This document shows, piece after piece, positions 17,584 through 26,419 of a stretch of DNA of 64,000 nt. The stretch comes from Thermogemmatispora onikobensis (GTDB lineage: Bacteria > Chloroflexota > Ktedonobacteria > Ktedonobacterales > Ktedonobacteraceae). The notes under the pieces are model-generated. The model searched no databases and had not been told where the DNA came from. It worked only from the letters and a program-made list of their open reading frames with translations. The first letter of the stretch is position 1, and every line of letters starts with the position of its first letter. The position numbers were made by a program, and so were the translations under genes. The stretch spans positions 62,001 through 126,000 of the forward strand of contig NZ_BDGT01000005.1 in NCBI RefSeq assembly GCF_001748285.1, written 5' to 3'.

Positions 17584-19686
17584 ATGACGATGGCGAGCGA
17601 AGCATCTCTAGTCAGCCAGAACCAAGCGGAAGCAGCGCAGCGTGCTCTCCTGGTCGCCCTGGCTCGTGTGCGTCACGCCCTGGTGCGCCATTGCGCGCAC
17701 TGCCGGGGAGAGCCAGAACCGACATCCCTACCGGAGGAGAGCGACCCCATGCTTGGGCTGCATCAGGAGCAGGCGGCCTCGGCTCTGCAGGAGCCGGCCC
17801 CGCTGCAGCGACTCTGCGCCGCCTTTGGCCTTTCGCCCTTTGAGCGTGATCTGCTACTCCTCTGTGCTGGCGTCGAGCTAGACAGCAGCTTCGCCGGTCT
17901 CTGCGCGCAAGCGATGGGGCTGCCCGCGGGCGAGCGCAGTCAGGCTGCCCTACCCACCTTCAGCCTGGCACTGGCCGCCCTTCCAGAAGCCCACTGGGAG
18001 GCCATCACGCCCACGGCCCCCCTGCGTCGCTGGCTACTCCTCACTCTGGGCGTTGGCGCCACCATTACCATGACTCCCCTGCGCATCGACGAGCCGATCC
18101 TGCATTATCTGGTCGGCCTGCCCTACCACGACCCGCGCCTGAGCCTGCTCGTGCCCGTGCCCCCACCAGCGGGAGAGCTTCTTCCCTCGCAGCAGCGGGC
18201 CTGCGTCCGGCTACGTGCCGCCTGGAGCGAGCGGCTTGCCAGCGCGCGCCCCGTCGGCCTCCAGGGCCAGCCTGGTGCGGAGCGCCCGCCGCTCATCGTC
18301 CTTGCTGCCGCCCAGGCTCAGGACGGGCTGCGTCTGGCGGCGCGGGCCTGTGAGGAGCTGGGCCTGCGCCTCTTCGCCTTGTCGGCAGCCGACCTGCCCA
18401 CAGCAGTGAGCGAGCGAGAGCGCTGGGCCCGCCTCTGGGAGCGCCAGGCCATTCTGACAGGCAGTGCCCTTTTCCTGGACTGCAGTCAACTCGCGCCCGA
18501 AGACCGTCCCACCCAGCAGGCCGTTGAGCACCTGGCCCGTCTGCTGCAGATGCCGCTGATCCTTGGCTGTCGCGAGGCCAGCGCCCTGCGGCTCTCGCTG
18601 GCGCCGGCCTCCCTGGTCAGCATCGAGCTGGAGCCGCCGCCGCTGACCGAGCAAGAGCAGCTCTGGCGACGCGCCCTCAGCGCCCTGCCTCTGGCTGTCG
18701 ATCTCAACGGCCATGTCGAAGCGCTGGCCATGCAATTCCCCCTCGGCGGGGCCGCCATCGAACGCATCTGCGCCCAGCTTCTGCCCGAACCCGGGAGCCT
18801 GGAGTTGCCCGCCGACGAGGTAGCACAGCGCCTCTGGAACGCCTGCCGCCTGCAGGCGCGCCCCGTCCTCGACGACCTGGCCCAGCGCATCCCGCCCGCC
18901 GGCGCGAGCTGGGAGCGGCTCGTGTTGCCCGAAGAACAGCTTCGCCTCCTGCGTGACATCGTGGCCCACGTGCGCCAGCGCGCCACCGTCTACGAGCGCT
19001 GGGGCTTCGGGCGCCAGGAAGAGGGAGCGCGTGGCCTGGGCATCAGCGCCCTCTTTGCCGGTAGCAGCGGCACCGGCAAAACCCTGGCCGCCGAAGTCAT
19101 CGCCCACGAGCTACAGCTCGACCTCTATCGCATCGACCTCTCCGCCGTCGTCAGCAAATACATTGGCGAAACCGAAAAGAACCTGCGGCGCATCTTCGAC
19201 GCCGCCGAAACGGGGGGCGCCGTCCTGCTCTTCGACGAAGCCGACGCCCTCTTTGGCAAGCGCAGCGAAGTCAAAGACAGCCACGACCGCTATGCCAACA
19301 TCGAAGTCAGCTATCTGCTGCAGCGCATGGAGACCTATCGCGGCCTGGCCATTCTCACCACCAACCTCAAGCATGCTCTGGACCCGGCCTTTCTCCGTCG
19401 TCTGCGCTTCATTGTCCACTTTCCCTTTCCCGACCTGGCCATGCGCCTGGAGATCTGGCGGCGTGTCTTTCCAGCAAGCGTGCCGCGCGAAGGGCTGGAC
19501 CTGGAGAAGCTGGCCCGCCTGCACGTGGCCGGCGGCAACATTCGCAATATCGCCCTCTACGGGGCCTTCCTGGCGGCGGAAGCCGGCGAGCCGCTGCGCA
19601 TGAGCCACCTCTTGCGCGCCGCCGCCGCCGAGTATGCCAAGCTAGAGAAGCCCCTTACCGAGGCTGAGATCGGAGGCTGGCGATGA
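17584..19686 (+). CDS. eCIS AAA+ ATPase (Pvc15-like)
   Basis: A 700-residue protein with a long helical N-terminal region and a C-terminal AAA+ domain. Walker A is GSSGTGKT (about residue 498), Walker B is VLLFDEADALFG (about 545-556), and an arginine-finger-like RRLRF is near 602. Pvc15/Afp15 ATPases of this class are needed for eCIS assembly or cargo loading. The N-terminal half also resembles a degenerate ATPase-like region seen in this family. It starts 24 bp after the DUF4255 gene, and its stop overlaps the next start (ATGA), giving translational coupling with the first DUF4157 protein. Confidence 0.88.
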   Translation: MTMASEASLVSQNQAEAAQRALLVALARVRHALVRHCAHCRGEPEPTSLPEESDPMLGLHQEQAASALQEPAPLQRLCAAFGLSPFERDLLLLCAGVELDSSFAGLCAQAMGLPAGERSQAALPTFSLALAALPEAHWEAITPTAPLRRWLLLTLGVGATITMTPLRIDEPILHYLVGLPYHDPRLSLLVPVPPPAGELLPSQQRACVRLRAAWSERLASARPVGLQGQPGAERPPLIVLAAAQAQDGLRLAARACEELGLRLFALSAADLPTAVSERERWARLWERQAILTGSALFLDCSQLAPEDRPTQQAVEHLARLLQMPLILGCREASALRLSLAPASLVSIELEPPPLTEQEQLWRRALSALPLAVDLNGHVEALAMQFPLGGAAIERICAQLLPEPGSLELPADEVAQRLWNACRLQARPVLDDLAQRIPPAGASWERLVLPEEQLRLLRDIVAHVRQRATVYERWGFGRQEEGARGLGISALFAGSSGTGKTLAAEVIAHELQLDLYRIDLSAVVSKYIGETEKNLRRIFDAAETGGAVLLFDEADALFGKRSEVKDSHDRYANIEVSYLLQRMETYRGLAILTTNLKHALDPAFLRRLRFIVHFPFPDLAMRLEIWRRVFPASVPREGLDLEKLARLHVAGGNIRNIALYGAFLAAEAGEPLRMSHLLRAAAAEYAKLEKPLTEAEIGGWR

Positions 19687-21788
19687 GGAAACTGTCCAGA
19701 GGCGATGCCGATCATCGACCGCCACAGGTGCAGGCCGAGCTGCCTCTCTGGTCGCCGGGCGTCGAGGAAGAGATCCAGACTGCCGCGGGCGCCGGCGAAA
19801 GTCTGGATGCGGCCACGCGCGCCTATATGGAGCCGCGTTTCGGCCACGACTTCAGTCAGGTGCGCATCCATGCCGATGAGCAGGCAGCCGAGGAAGCGCG
19901 CGCCCTCAACGCGCGGGCCTACACCGTCGGGCAGGAGATCTTTTTCGGCCAGGGGGAGTATGCACCGCAGAGCGCCGCAGGCCGCTGGCTGCTGGCGCAC
20001 GAGCTGACGCATGTGGTGCAGCAGAGTGAGACGCTGCAGCAGGCCACGCCTGCCAGCAGCCCTCTCTTTGCGCAGGCTCAGGAGATGCAAGTCAGCGAGC
20101 CGGGAGAGCCGCAGGAGCGCGAGGCCACGGCCATCGCCGATCAGGTCCTCAGGGGGCAAGGAGCCCGTGTCACTGTGAGCCAGAGCGCGACGCGGGGCCG
20201 CCTCTGGCGCTATCAGGCCGGTGAGGCCGGTCATGGCGGCATCGAAGAGGAGGCCCTGACCGCCGTCGGCTTCAGCCGGCAGGAGGCGCGCAGCGTCTAT
20301 TTCGGCAACTGGCTGCGCGACCTCTCGCAGCTCCCTCCCAAGGCCCTGCCGCTGATTAACATCCTGGCCCTCGGCGAGTTTGGTCGCGAGGTACGACAGG
20401 AGGACCTGGGGACCTATGTGCCCTCTGAGCACCTGGATAATCCCGAGGGCGGCGGCACTCTCGAAGATCCCCGCCTGACGCCCGCCGAGCGCGCCGAGGC
20501 CGAAAAGAAGCTCTCGCCCGAACAGAAGGCGGCCTACGATGAGGAACAGGCCCACCTGGCTGACATCAAACATGCCGCCGCTGCCAGCGGCCTGCCGGAA
20601 TACATCGAGCGTGGGAAGTTTCATGCGAAGCGAAAGCTGGAGGAGGCGATTGTGGCCGGGCGCACGCCCGAGGGGATGGCGGCCATGGGGAACGCGCTGC
20701 ATGCCATCGAAGACTACTACTCCCATTCCAACTTTGTCGAGGTGGCCCTCTGGATTCTGAAGAGCGATGGGACGATCACGGCGACGCAGTACAACGCGCT
20801 GGTCAAATCACAGCTGGGCAACGATGTGGCCCTCATCGGTGGCCACGATCCCCTCAATCCGGCCCTGCCGGGCATCATTACCGGCACCTATGCCCCCGGC
20901 GCCAACGACTGGGTCAGCCGTCTGGAGCTGATCTGCACAGAGACTGAGAACGGCGAACTGACGCGCTCCTTCATCAAGGGCTACGTCCGCATGATGGGGC
21001 TGACCGAGAGAGATGTCCTCGCGCGCCTGGCGGAGGTCGGCTGGCATGGTGGTCAGGCTGCTGGGAGCGCGCCTGGCAGCCTGATCGGTGGCGTCATCGG
21101 CGGCGTGCTTGGCGGTGTCGGCGGCACGGTCACGGGTGCAGCGGAGGGCGCGACGGAGGGCTGGCGCACCCACTCCGGCCTGAGCGCCGTCTGGCACGGC
21201 ATCACCGGCTTCTTCGGCGGCGCGGCCTCTGGAGCCGTGTCTGGTACAGCCAGCGGCTATCGTACTGGTGCGGGCATCGGAGGCACAGCGCTGGGCGCCG
21301 TCGGCGGGGCCATCGGCGGCGGCCTCGGCGCACTGGAGGGCCTCTCTCTGGATAGGCTCATTAGCTTGTTCGGCACAGCCTTCTTCCTCCGTGTGCTCTT
21401 CCCGGCCATCCTGGCAGCCAGGGCGGCCGCCCTGGCCGCCGCACGCAGCGGTATCCTGGAGCAGCAGGCGAAGAACCAGACCGCTCAGGCAGCGGCTGAG
21501 GCCCACGCCAAAGGTCTGGGACCGACGCACTCCGAGATCGCCAAGGATTCACCCGAACACCTGCTTTTTGGCGTCTCACGCACCCTGGCGGTGGAGGCGG
21601 ACAAGGAGATCGGCACGGCCATGCAGACGGCCTGGACCGCCATGAGCGCCGCTGGCGGAACAGCGCCGGCCCCTGCCACCATCACCGACCCCGTGACCGG
21701 GCTGGTGGATAAATTTGTCAGCCATCCCGCGCGCGATCCCTGGTGGCGCGCCACGCTGATCGCCGCTCTCAAAAGTGTGAAGATCTAG
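19683..21788 (+). CDS. eCIS core-domain (DUF4157) protein with HET-C-like domain, candidate effector
   Basis: A 701-residue product. Residues about 45-118 form the DUF4157 domain (YMEPRFGHDFSQVRIHAD ... LLAHELTHVVQQ, with HExxH). Residues about 180-430 resemble the HET-C heterokaryon-incompatibility family: EEALTAVGFSRQEARSVYFG followed by NWLRDLSQ, and later GNALHAIEDYYSHSNFVEVAL. A long Gly/Ala-zipper stretch (GGVIGGVLGGVGGTV and similar, about 460-560) could insert into membranes. DUF4157 is known to mark cargo of contractile injection systems, so this is a likely cell-killing payload. It overlaps the ATPase stop by 4 bp. Confidence 0.82.
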   Translation: MRKLSRGDADHRPPQVQAELPLWSPGVEEEIQTAAGAGESLDAATRAYMEPRFGHDFSQVRIHADEQAAEEARALNARAYTVGQEIFFGQGEYAPQSAAGRWLLAHELTHVVQQSETLQQATPASSPLFAQAQEMQVSEPGEPQEREATAIADQVLRGQGARVTVSQSATRGRLWRYQAGEAGHGGIEEEALTAVGFSRQEARSVYFGNWLRDLSQLPPKALPLINILALGEFGREVRQEDLGTYVPSEHLDNPEGGGTLEDPRLTPAERAEAEKKLSPEQKAAYDEEQAHLADIKHAAAASGLPEYIERGKFHAKRKLEEAIVAGRTPEGMAAMGNALHAIEDYYSHSNFVEVALWILKSDGTITATQYNALVKSQLGNDVALIGGHDPLNPALPGIITGTYAPGANDWVSRLELICTETENGELTRSFIKGYVRMMGLTERDVLARLAEVGWHGGQAAGSAPGSLIGGVIGGVLGGVGGTVTGAAEGATEGWRTHSGLSAVWHGITGFFGGAASGAVSGTASGYRTGAGIGGTALGAVGGAIGGGLGALEGLSLDRLISLFGTAFFLRVLFPAILAARAAALAAARSGILEQQAKNQTAQAAAEAHAKGLGPTHSEIAKDSPEHLLFGVSRTLAVEADKEIGTAMQTAWTAMSAAGGTAPAPATITDPVTGLVDKFVSHPARDPWWRATLIAALKSVKI

Positions 21789-21838
21789 GCTAGGCTGCCT
21801 GGTACGACTCAGCTGAGCAGGAAGGAAAGGAGCCGCTG

Positions 21839-24034
21839 ATGACCCGGTATCTCAGGAAGATGAGACGAGAGCAGGAGTCGTCGATCACGACCTCCGAGTC
21901 GCTGCGGTCGACAGAGCAGCCGGCAGGGGAGCCGCTGCCGGAGGAGGTGCGGGCCTTCATGGAGCCGCGTTTTGGGCACGACTTCGGGCAGGTGCGTATC
22001 CACGTCGACGCTGAGGCAGCGCAGGCGGCGCAGGCCCTCAACGCGCGGGCCTACACCGTTGGCCAGGAGATCTTTTTCGGCCCGGGGGCCTACGCACCGC
22101 AGACGGACGCAGGGCGGCGCTTGCTGGCACACGAATTGACGCATACGCTGCAGCAGCAGGGGGCGAGCGGAGGAGTGCAGGGAGTGAGCGAGCGCGGGGA
22201 GAGCAGTGAGCAGGAAGCGCGGCGGGTGGCGCAGGAAGTGGTAGCGGCGCCTGGACCAGTGGGAGCGCCGCGAGCGGTGAGCCGCCTGGGGGCGCCGCTC
22301 GTCCAGCGCGAGGCGCATGCCACCGAGCCTGACGCGCCCCAGCCTGAGATGACCGCCCTCGATGTGACCGGCAGCTATGAGGCTCTTGATCCGGGGGGCG
22401 ACAACCGCATCACCGTGGAGTTGAATCAGGCCGGTCGCCATATTGAGGGCTGGTGGCAGTTGCGGAGCTACAGGAGCAGCAGCGGCGCCCATCTGACTGC
22501 CATGCGCCTCTCGGGCGACCTGACCGAGGACGGTGGCGATCACGTGACCTTCGCTTATCGGCGCGTCTCCTCGGGCGGTACGGCCTATGCGGGCACGCTG
22601 ACCGTCAGCCGGAGCGGCACCTCCGTACGCATGTGGATGCACGAGGGCGGCGATACCGTTGAGCGTGATGAGCAGGGCAATCTCGTGCTCGGCGGCTGGT
22701 CGCATCAGTTCGAGCGCACCGCAACGGGGGCGCATCTCTCCGACCAGGCCATTCAGGCCTTCCCGGCAGAGACGCGAGCCCTGGTCCAGGCGACCGAGAA
22801 TGCACCGCTGGACCGCGCTGAAGAGCAGCGCCTTGCGGATGGAGGGACCCAGATCCAGGCGCTCATTCGCCAGTATCTGGCCACAACGCGCGAGAGTGTG
22901 GGGCGTTCAGCCACAGCGTCTGTGCTGAACAACTTCATCAGAACGCTCATGGGCTACTATGCCCCGCAGCAGATGCCGCTCGTCATCCGGCGCCTGCGCG
23001 AGTTTCTGGTCAATCCCATGCTGCAGAGCGGAGAGGTCACGCGCCCTTATTGGGACTGGCTGCAGATCATCGTCTCCGCCGAGCCGAGCTACACCGCGGA
23101 TATTCAGCGATTGCTGGAAATCTCGCCCCGCGGGCCGTCGGACCCCAATGCTCCTCAGCACAAGTATCGCTGGCGCTTCAGTGTGATAGGCAGGGATGTC
23201 GACCTGGGGGTTGGACTGGGGGGCTTTCTCGGTGCCTTCGTCATCGAGAAGCTGGCGCCCGATACCTGGACGGCCTCGTACTTCACCCTGATGGGCACGG
23301 CTGCCTTGGGCTTCTCTACGGGCACCACAGTCGGTCAAACTACAGCCTGGAGCGAGATACAGACGCCTTTTGCCTGGACCAGCGGCAACTTCCGCGGCCC
23401 CTATCTGATCACGGGGGGCTCAGCTGGCGGCACGGCAGTGGTCGGTCCCAGCTATACGCCAGCGGCCTTCATCAACTTCTATGGCGATGGCACCTTTCCG
23501 GTACTGACCGGCGATGCCAGCGGCTGGGCCGCCATCTATGGCCTCTCTGCGGGAGCAACTGCCTCGATGTATGCGGGCTATCTGTTTGGCGGACGCGAGG
23601 AGGCCATCCGCGCCGCTCAGGAGCAGCATGCACTCACGGCACAGGCCGGCTATCAGAGCGAGGCGACGGTGCACTTTGCGGTCGACGATCCCAGCCTGAC
23701 CGACGAGGGCTGGCGGGCCATTCGCCAGATGTGCGCCGAGCAGCGGGCGGCCCTCATGAATCCCGAGAGTCGCCTGAGCATCGACGGCTATACCAGCACC
23801 ACCGGAACGGTGGCGCGCAATCAACGCCTCTCCGAGCTGCGCGCACAGAACACGCTGCAGGCCATTCGCGATGTGCTCGGTCCGGCGTTGGCTCTTCCCG
23901 ACCGCCAGATCAGCGTCATTGGTCATGGAAAGACGGCTGCCCTGCAGGCCGGCTCGCCCGATCAGCGCGAAGACCAGGCCTGGCGCAAGGTGGTGGTCTT
24001 GCTGAATGGCCAGGTCGTGCTGACCCTGCGCTAG
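21839..24034 (+). CDS. eCIS core-domain (DUF4157) protein with OmpA-like C-terminus
   Basis: A 731-residue product. DUF4157 (about residues 30-105, with AHELTHTLQQQ) is followed by a beta-rich module (about 175-300), a helical linker, a Gly/Thr-rich hydrophobic region and a C-terminal OmpA-like domain. The last includes VHFAVDDPSLTDEGW, SIDGYTSTTGTVARNQRLSELRA and ISVIGHGKTA. OmpA-like domains bind peptidoglycan, so this cargo may target or anchor to cell walls. AAAGGAG precedes ATG 21839. The DUF4157 DNA is nearly identical to that of the following gene, while the C-termini are unrelated. Confidence 0.8.
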   Translation: MTRYLRKMRREQESSITTSESLRSTEQPAGEPLPEEVRAFMEPRFGHDFGQVRIHVDAEAAQAAQALNARAYTVGQEIFFGPGAYAPQTDAGRRLLAHELTHTLQQQGASGGVQGVSERGESSEQEARRVAQEVVAAPGPVGAPRAVSRLGAPLVQREAHATEPDAPQPEMTALDVTGSYEALDPGGDNRITVELNQAGRHIEGWWQLRSYRSSSGAHLTAMRLSGDLTEDGGDHVTFAYRRVSSGGTAYAGTLTVSRSGTSVRMWMHEGGDTVERDEQGNLVLGGWSHQFERTATGAHLSDQAIQAFPAETRALVQATENAPLDRAEEQRLADGGTQIQALIRQYLATTRESVGRSATASVLNNFIRTLMGYYAPQQMPLVIRRLREFLVNPMLQSGEVTRPYWDWLQIIVSAEPSYTADIQRLLEISPRGPSDPNAPQHKYRWRFSVIGRDVDLGVGLGGFLGAFVIEKLAPDTWTASYFTLMGTAALGFSTGTTVGQTTAWSEIQTPFAWTSGNFRGPYLITGGSAGGTAVVGPSYTPAAFINFYGDGTFPVLTGDASGWAAIYGLSAGATASMYAGYLFGGREEAIRAAQEQHALTAQAGYQSEATVHFAVDDPSLTDEGWRAIRQMCAEQRAALMNPESRLSIDGYTSTTGTVARNQRLSELRAQNTLQAIRDVLGPALALPDRQISVIGHGKTAALQAGSPDQREDQAWRKVVVLLNGQVVLTLR
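21922..22139 (+). repeat. DUF4157 module, DNA copy 1
   Basis: This 218-bp block matches 24243-24460. The first ~75 bp and last ~98 bp are identical and about ten substitutions cluster in the middle. Flanking sequence is unrelated, which points to recent recombination or gene conversion of the cargo tag. Confidence 0.85.
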
Positions 24035-24111
24035 TCTTCTGAGGCGGAGTAACAGCAGCGTTGGAGGAAGATGTGACTGTCTTGGCTGTCTCCTCTGTCA
24101 AAGAAAGGTAC

Positions 24112-25437
24112 ATGATGACTGTGAACAGAGAGCGAAAGCGGCAGGCTCTGCCGACGAACGCCGCACTGGAGGGCGAGATCAGTCGCCTGGCACCTATGCC
24201 GGAGCACCTCACCGCTACGACGAACCCGACGGCAGGTCCTGTGGCAGGGGAGCCGCTGCCGGAGGAGGTGCGGGCCTTCATGGAGCCGCGTTTTGGGCAC
24301 GACTTCGGGCAGGTGCGCATCCATACCGACGCTGAGGCTGCCCAGACGGCGCAGGCTCTGAATGCGCGGGCCTACACCGTTGGCCAGGAGATCTTTTTCG
24401 GCCCGGGGGCCTACGCACCGCAGACGGACGCAGGGCGGCGCTTGCTGGCACACGAATTGAGCCACGTTGTACAGCAGCCGGGCGAGATCGCGCCTGGAAC
24501 TCCCCTGGTTGTCGGACCCGTTGACGATCACTATGAGCGCGAGGCTGAGCAGGTGGCGGCCCAGGTCACGGCGGCCCCCTTCACAGAGCCTGTTGCGGCC
24601 CGCCTCTCGACGGCAGCCCCAGCGCAGGTCATTCGGCGCTCCTGGCTGGGGAGTGTGCTCGGCGGAATTGGGGGGGCTGTCCTGGGGGCGGTCGGCGGCT
24701 TCTTCATCGGCGGCCCGGCGGGGGCAGTGATCGGCGGCGTGGCCGGCCTGCTAGGAGGGGCTGCCGCAGGTGACCGGCTCTCGCAGCAGCGTCGCTCGCT
24801 CACGCCCGATGAGATCGCCTATGCCCGCGAAATCTATGCCGATAGCCTCGATTACTCGGCAATCACAATTACGAAGCATAGCATTCTCTCCTCGGGCGCC
24901 TCTCGCACGGTCGGCAACACCATCAATCTTGAGGACGCCTACTACGACGGCGATACGCTCAATTTGACTCCGGAAGGCAAACTGATCCTCATCCATGAGA
25001 TGGGGCATGTCTGGCAATACCAGCACGGTGGCCTGGCCTACATCCCGGAGAGCCTGGTCGCCCAGATCCGGGCCTCCATAGGAGGCGGGAGCCGCGGCGG
25101 TGCCTATGACTGGCGGGCGGCGATTCAGGCCGGGACGCCCTGGGAGGAGTGGAATCCTGAGCAGCAGGCCGAGGCGATCGAGGACTATAACCGGGCCTTG
25201 CGGCGCACCCGGGACGGCACGGCCACCCTCCAGGATTACAAGGACCTCTCCACGCTGCAGCCCTATATTGACAAGGTGCGCCGCGGTGAGGGCGCACCAC
25301 ACGGAATGCTCGGGGCCTGGCTGGGAGGAATCGGGGGCGCAGTCGGTGGCTTTCTGGCCGGCGGCCCAGTGGGTGCCTTCTTTGGAGGACTTGGAGGCCT
25401 CGTCGGCGGCTCCCTCCTGGGCGCAGCCTTGAAGTGA
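24112..25437 (+). CDS. eCIS core-domain (DUF4157) protein with second zincin-like domain
   Basis: A 441-residue product with two metallopeptidase-like motifs. The first is the HELSHVVQQ of DUF4157 (about residues 112-116). The second is HEMGHVWQYQHGG at about 295-299, within a C-terminal domain that begins after a Gly-zipper segment (GGIGGAVLGAVGGFFIGG). A second Gly-rich hydrophobic hairpin closes the protein. This architecture suggests a membrane-inserting, possibly proteolytic eCIS cargo. Start ATG 24112 (AAAGG upstream) is preferred; ATG 24115 or TTG 24061 are alternatives. Confidence 0.75.
   Translation: MMTVNRERKRQALPTNAALEGEISRLAPMPEHLTATTNPTAGPVAGEPLPEEVRAFMEPRFGHDFGQVRIHTDAEAAQTAQALNARAYTVGQEIFFGPGAYAPQTDAGRRLLAHELSHVVQQPGEIAPGTPLVVGPVDDHYEREAEQVAAQVTAAPFTEPVAARLSTAAPAQVIRRSWLGSVLGGIGGAVLGAVGGFFIGGPAGAVIGGVAGLLGGAAAGDRLSQQRRSLTPDEIAYAREIYADSLDYSAITITKHSILSSGASRTVGNTINLEDAYYDGDTLNLTPEGKLILIHEMGHVWQYQHGGLAYIPESLVAQIRASIGGGSRGGAYDWRAAIQAGTPWEEWNPEQQAEAIEDYNRALRRTRDGTATLQDYKDLSTLQPYIDKVRRGEGAPHGMLGAWLGGIGGAVGGFLAGGPVGAFFGGLGGLVGGSLLGAALK
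24243..24460 (+). repeat. DUF4157 module, DNA copy 2
   Basis: Second copy of the block at 21922-22139, colinear without gaps. Similarity stops sharply after CACACGAATTGA, where the two proteins diverge. Confidence 0.85.
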
Positions 25438-25453
25438 GTGAGGATCAAGGGCC

Positions 25454-26338
25454 ATGTTGCTCACCATGCAGACCATCCTGCGACGCCTGCTCTACGAGCG
25501 TGGCCAGATCAACGAGCAAGAGGTGGCGATCATCTTCGAGGCCCCAACCCCAGAGCGCATCGAGCGCCTCTGGCAGCCGACGATCAGCCTCTTCCTCTAC
25601 GCCATTCAGGAAAACGTCGAGCTCCGCCAGAGCAGCTATCAGACCGTCGCCACCAACGGGCGCGCCGAGCGCCGACCCCTGCCGCGGCGCTTCGACCTGC
25701 GCTACATGGTCAGTGCCATCAGCAGCGAGATCGAAGACGAGCAGCAACTGCTCTGGCGCGTACTCACCACGCTCGTGCGCTACCCGCAGATCCCCGAGGA
25801 ACTGCTGCCCGAGGAACTGCGGGCTGGGGCTGTGCCGCTGGTCACCAGGCTGGCCCAGGAAGACGATGCCGGACCACTCATTGCTCTCTGGAATGGCCTG
25901 GGCAGTCCCCCGCGGCCAGCCCTGGCCTATACCGTCACCGTGCCCGTGGAGTTGGCAGCCGTCGGAGAGGCCCCGCTCGTTCTGCAGCGCACTGCCCGCT
26001 ATCGTCGCCTCTCGCCGGGAGAGGGGCAGGCCCTTGAGAGCGCCATCCAGCTCGGCGGCCTGGTACGCAACCAGCAGGGCGAAGCTCTGGCTGGCGTGCG
26101 CGTCGCTCTGGAAGGGCGGGTCCAAGAGAGCATCACTGACGAAAGCGGGCGCTTCATCCTGAGCCAGCTGCCGCCGCGACGAGCCGTTCTACGCCTCACG
26201 CCGCCAGAAGGGCCGGCCCGGCGCCTGACCATCGACTACGGAAGCAACGACGTGGCTCCCGCTGCCGACCAGCCGGGCGCGCCCGGTGTGCTCTCCTACG
26301 AGATCGTCCTGGAGGCCCTGCCTGTGCTAGAAACCTGA
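25454..26338 (+). CDS. Second eCIS DUF4255 protein with carboxypeptidase-regulatory-like domain
   Basis: A 294-residue product. The N-terminal ~190 residues resemble DUF4255 (TILRRLLYERG, then QPTISLFLYAIQENVELR and RFDLRYMVSAI). Residues about 195-290 form an Ig/transthyretin-like carboxypeptidase-regulatory module (GGLVRNQQGEALAGVRVALEG, then TDESGRFILSQLPP). The protein may be the true tail terminator immediately before the sheath gene, with the shorter DUF4255 protein at the start of the operon as a variant cap. It starts 16 bp after the zincin cargo gene. Confidence 0.78.
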   Translation: MLLTMQTILRRLLYERGQINEQEVAIIFEAPTPERIERLWQPTISLFLYAIQENVELRQSSYQTVATNGRAERRPLPRRFDLRYMVSAISSEIEDEQQLLWRVLTTLVRYPQIPEELLPEELRAGAVPLVTRLAQEDDAGPLIALWNGLGSPPRPALAYTVTVPVELAAVGEAPLVLQRTARYRRLSPGEGQALESAIQLGGLVRNQQGEALAGVRVALEGRVQESITDESGRFILSQLPPRRAVLRLTPPEGPARRLTIDYGSNDVAPAADQPGAPGVLSYEIVLEALPVLET

Positions 26339-26419
26339 CTCAAGACACTGCGCTGTTCTGTGTACAAACAGATCTGATCATCTATTCCTGATAAATCATG
26401 CCAAGGAGGACCTGGGACC

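Noticed and set aside
24061-24111. TTG start extending the third DUF4157 protein
   Set aside because: ATG 24112 has AAAGG close upstream and the extra 17 residues add no recognisable domain.
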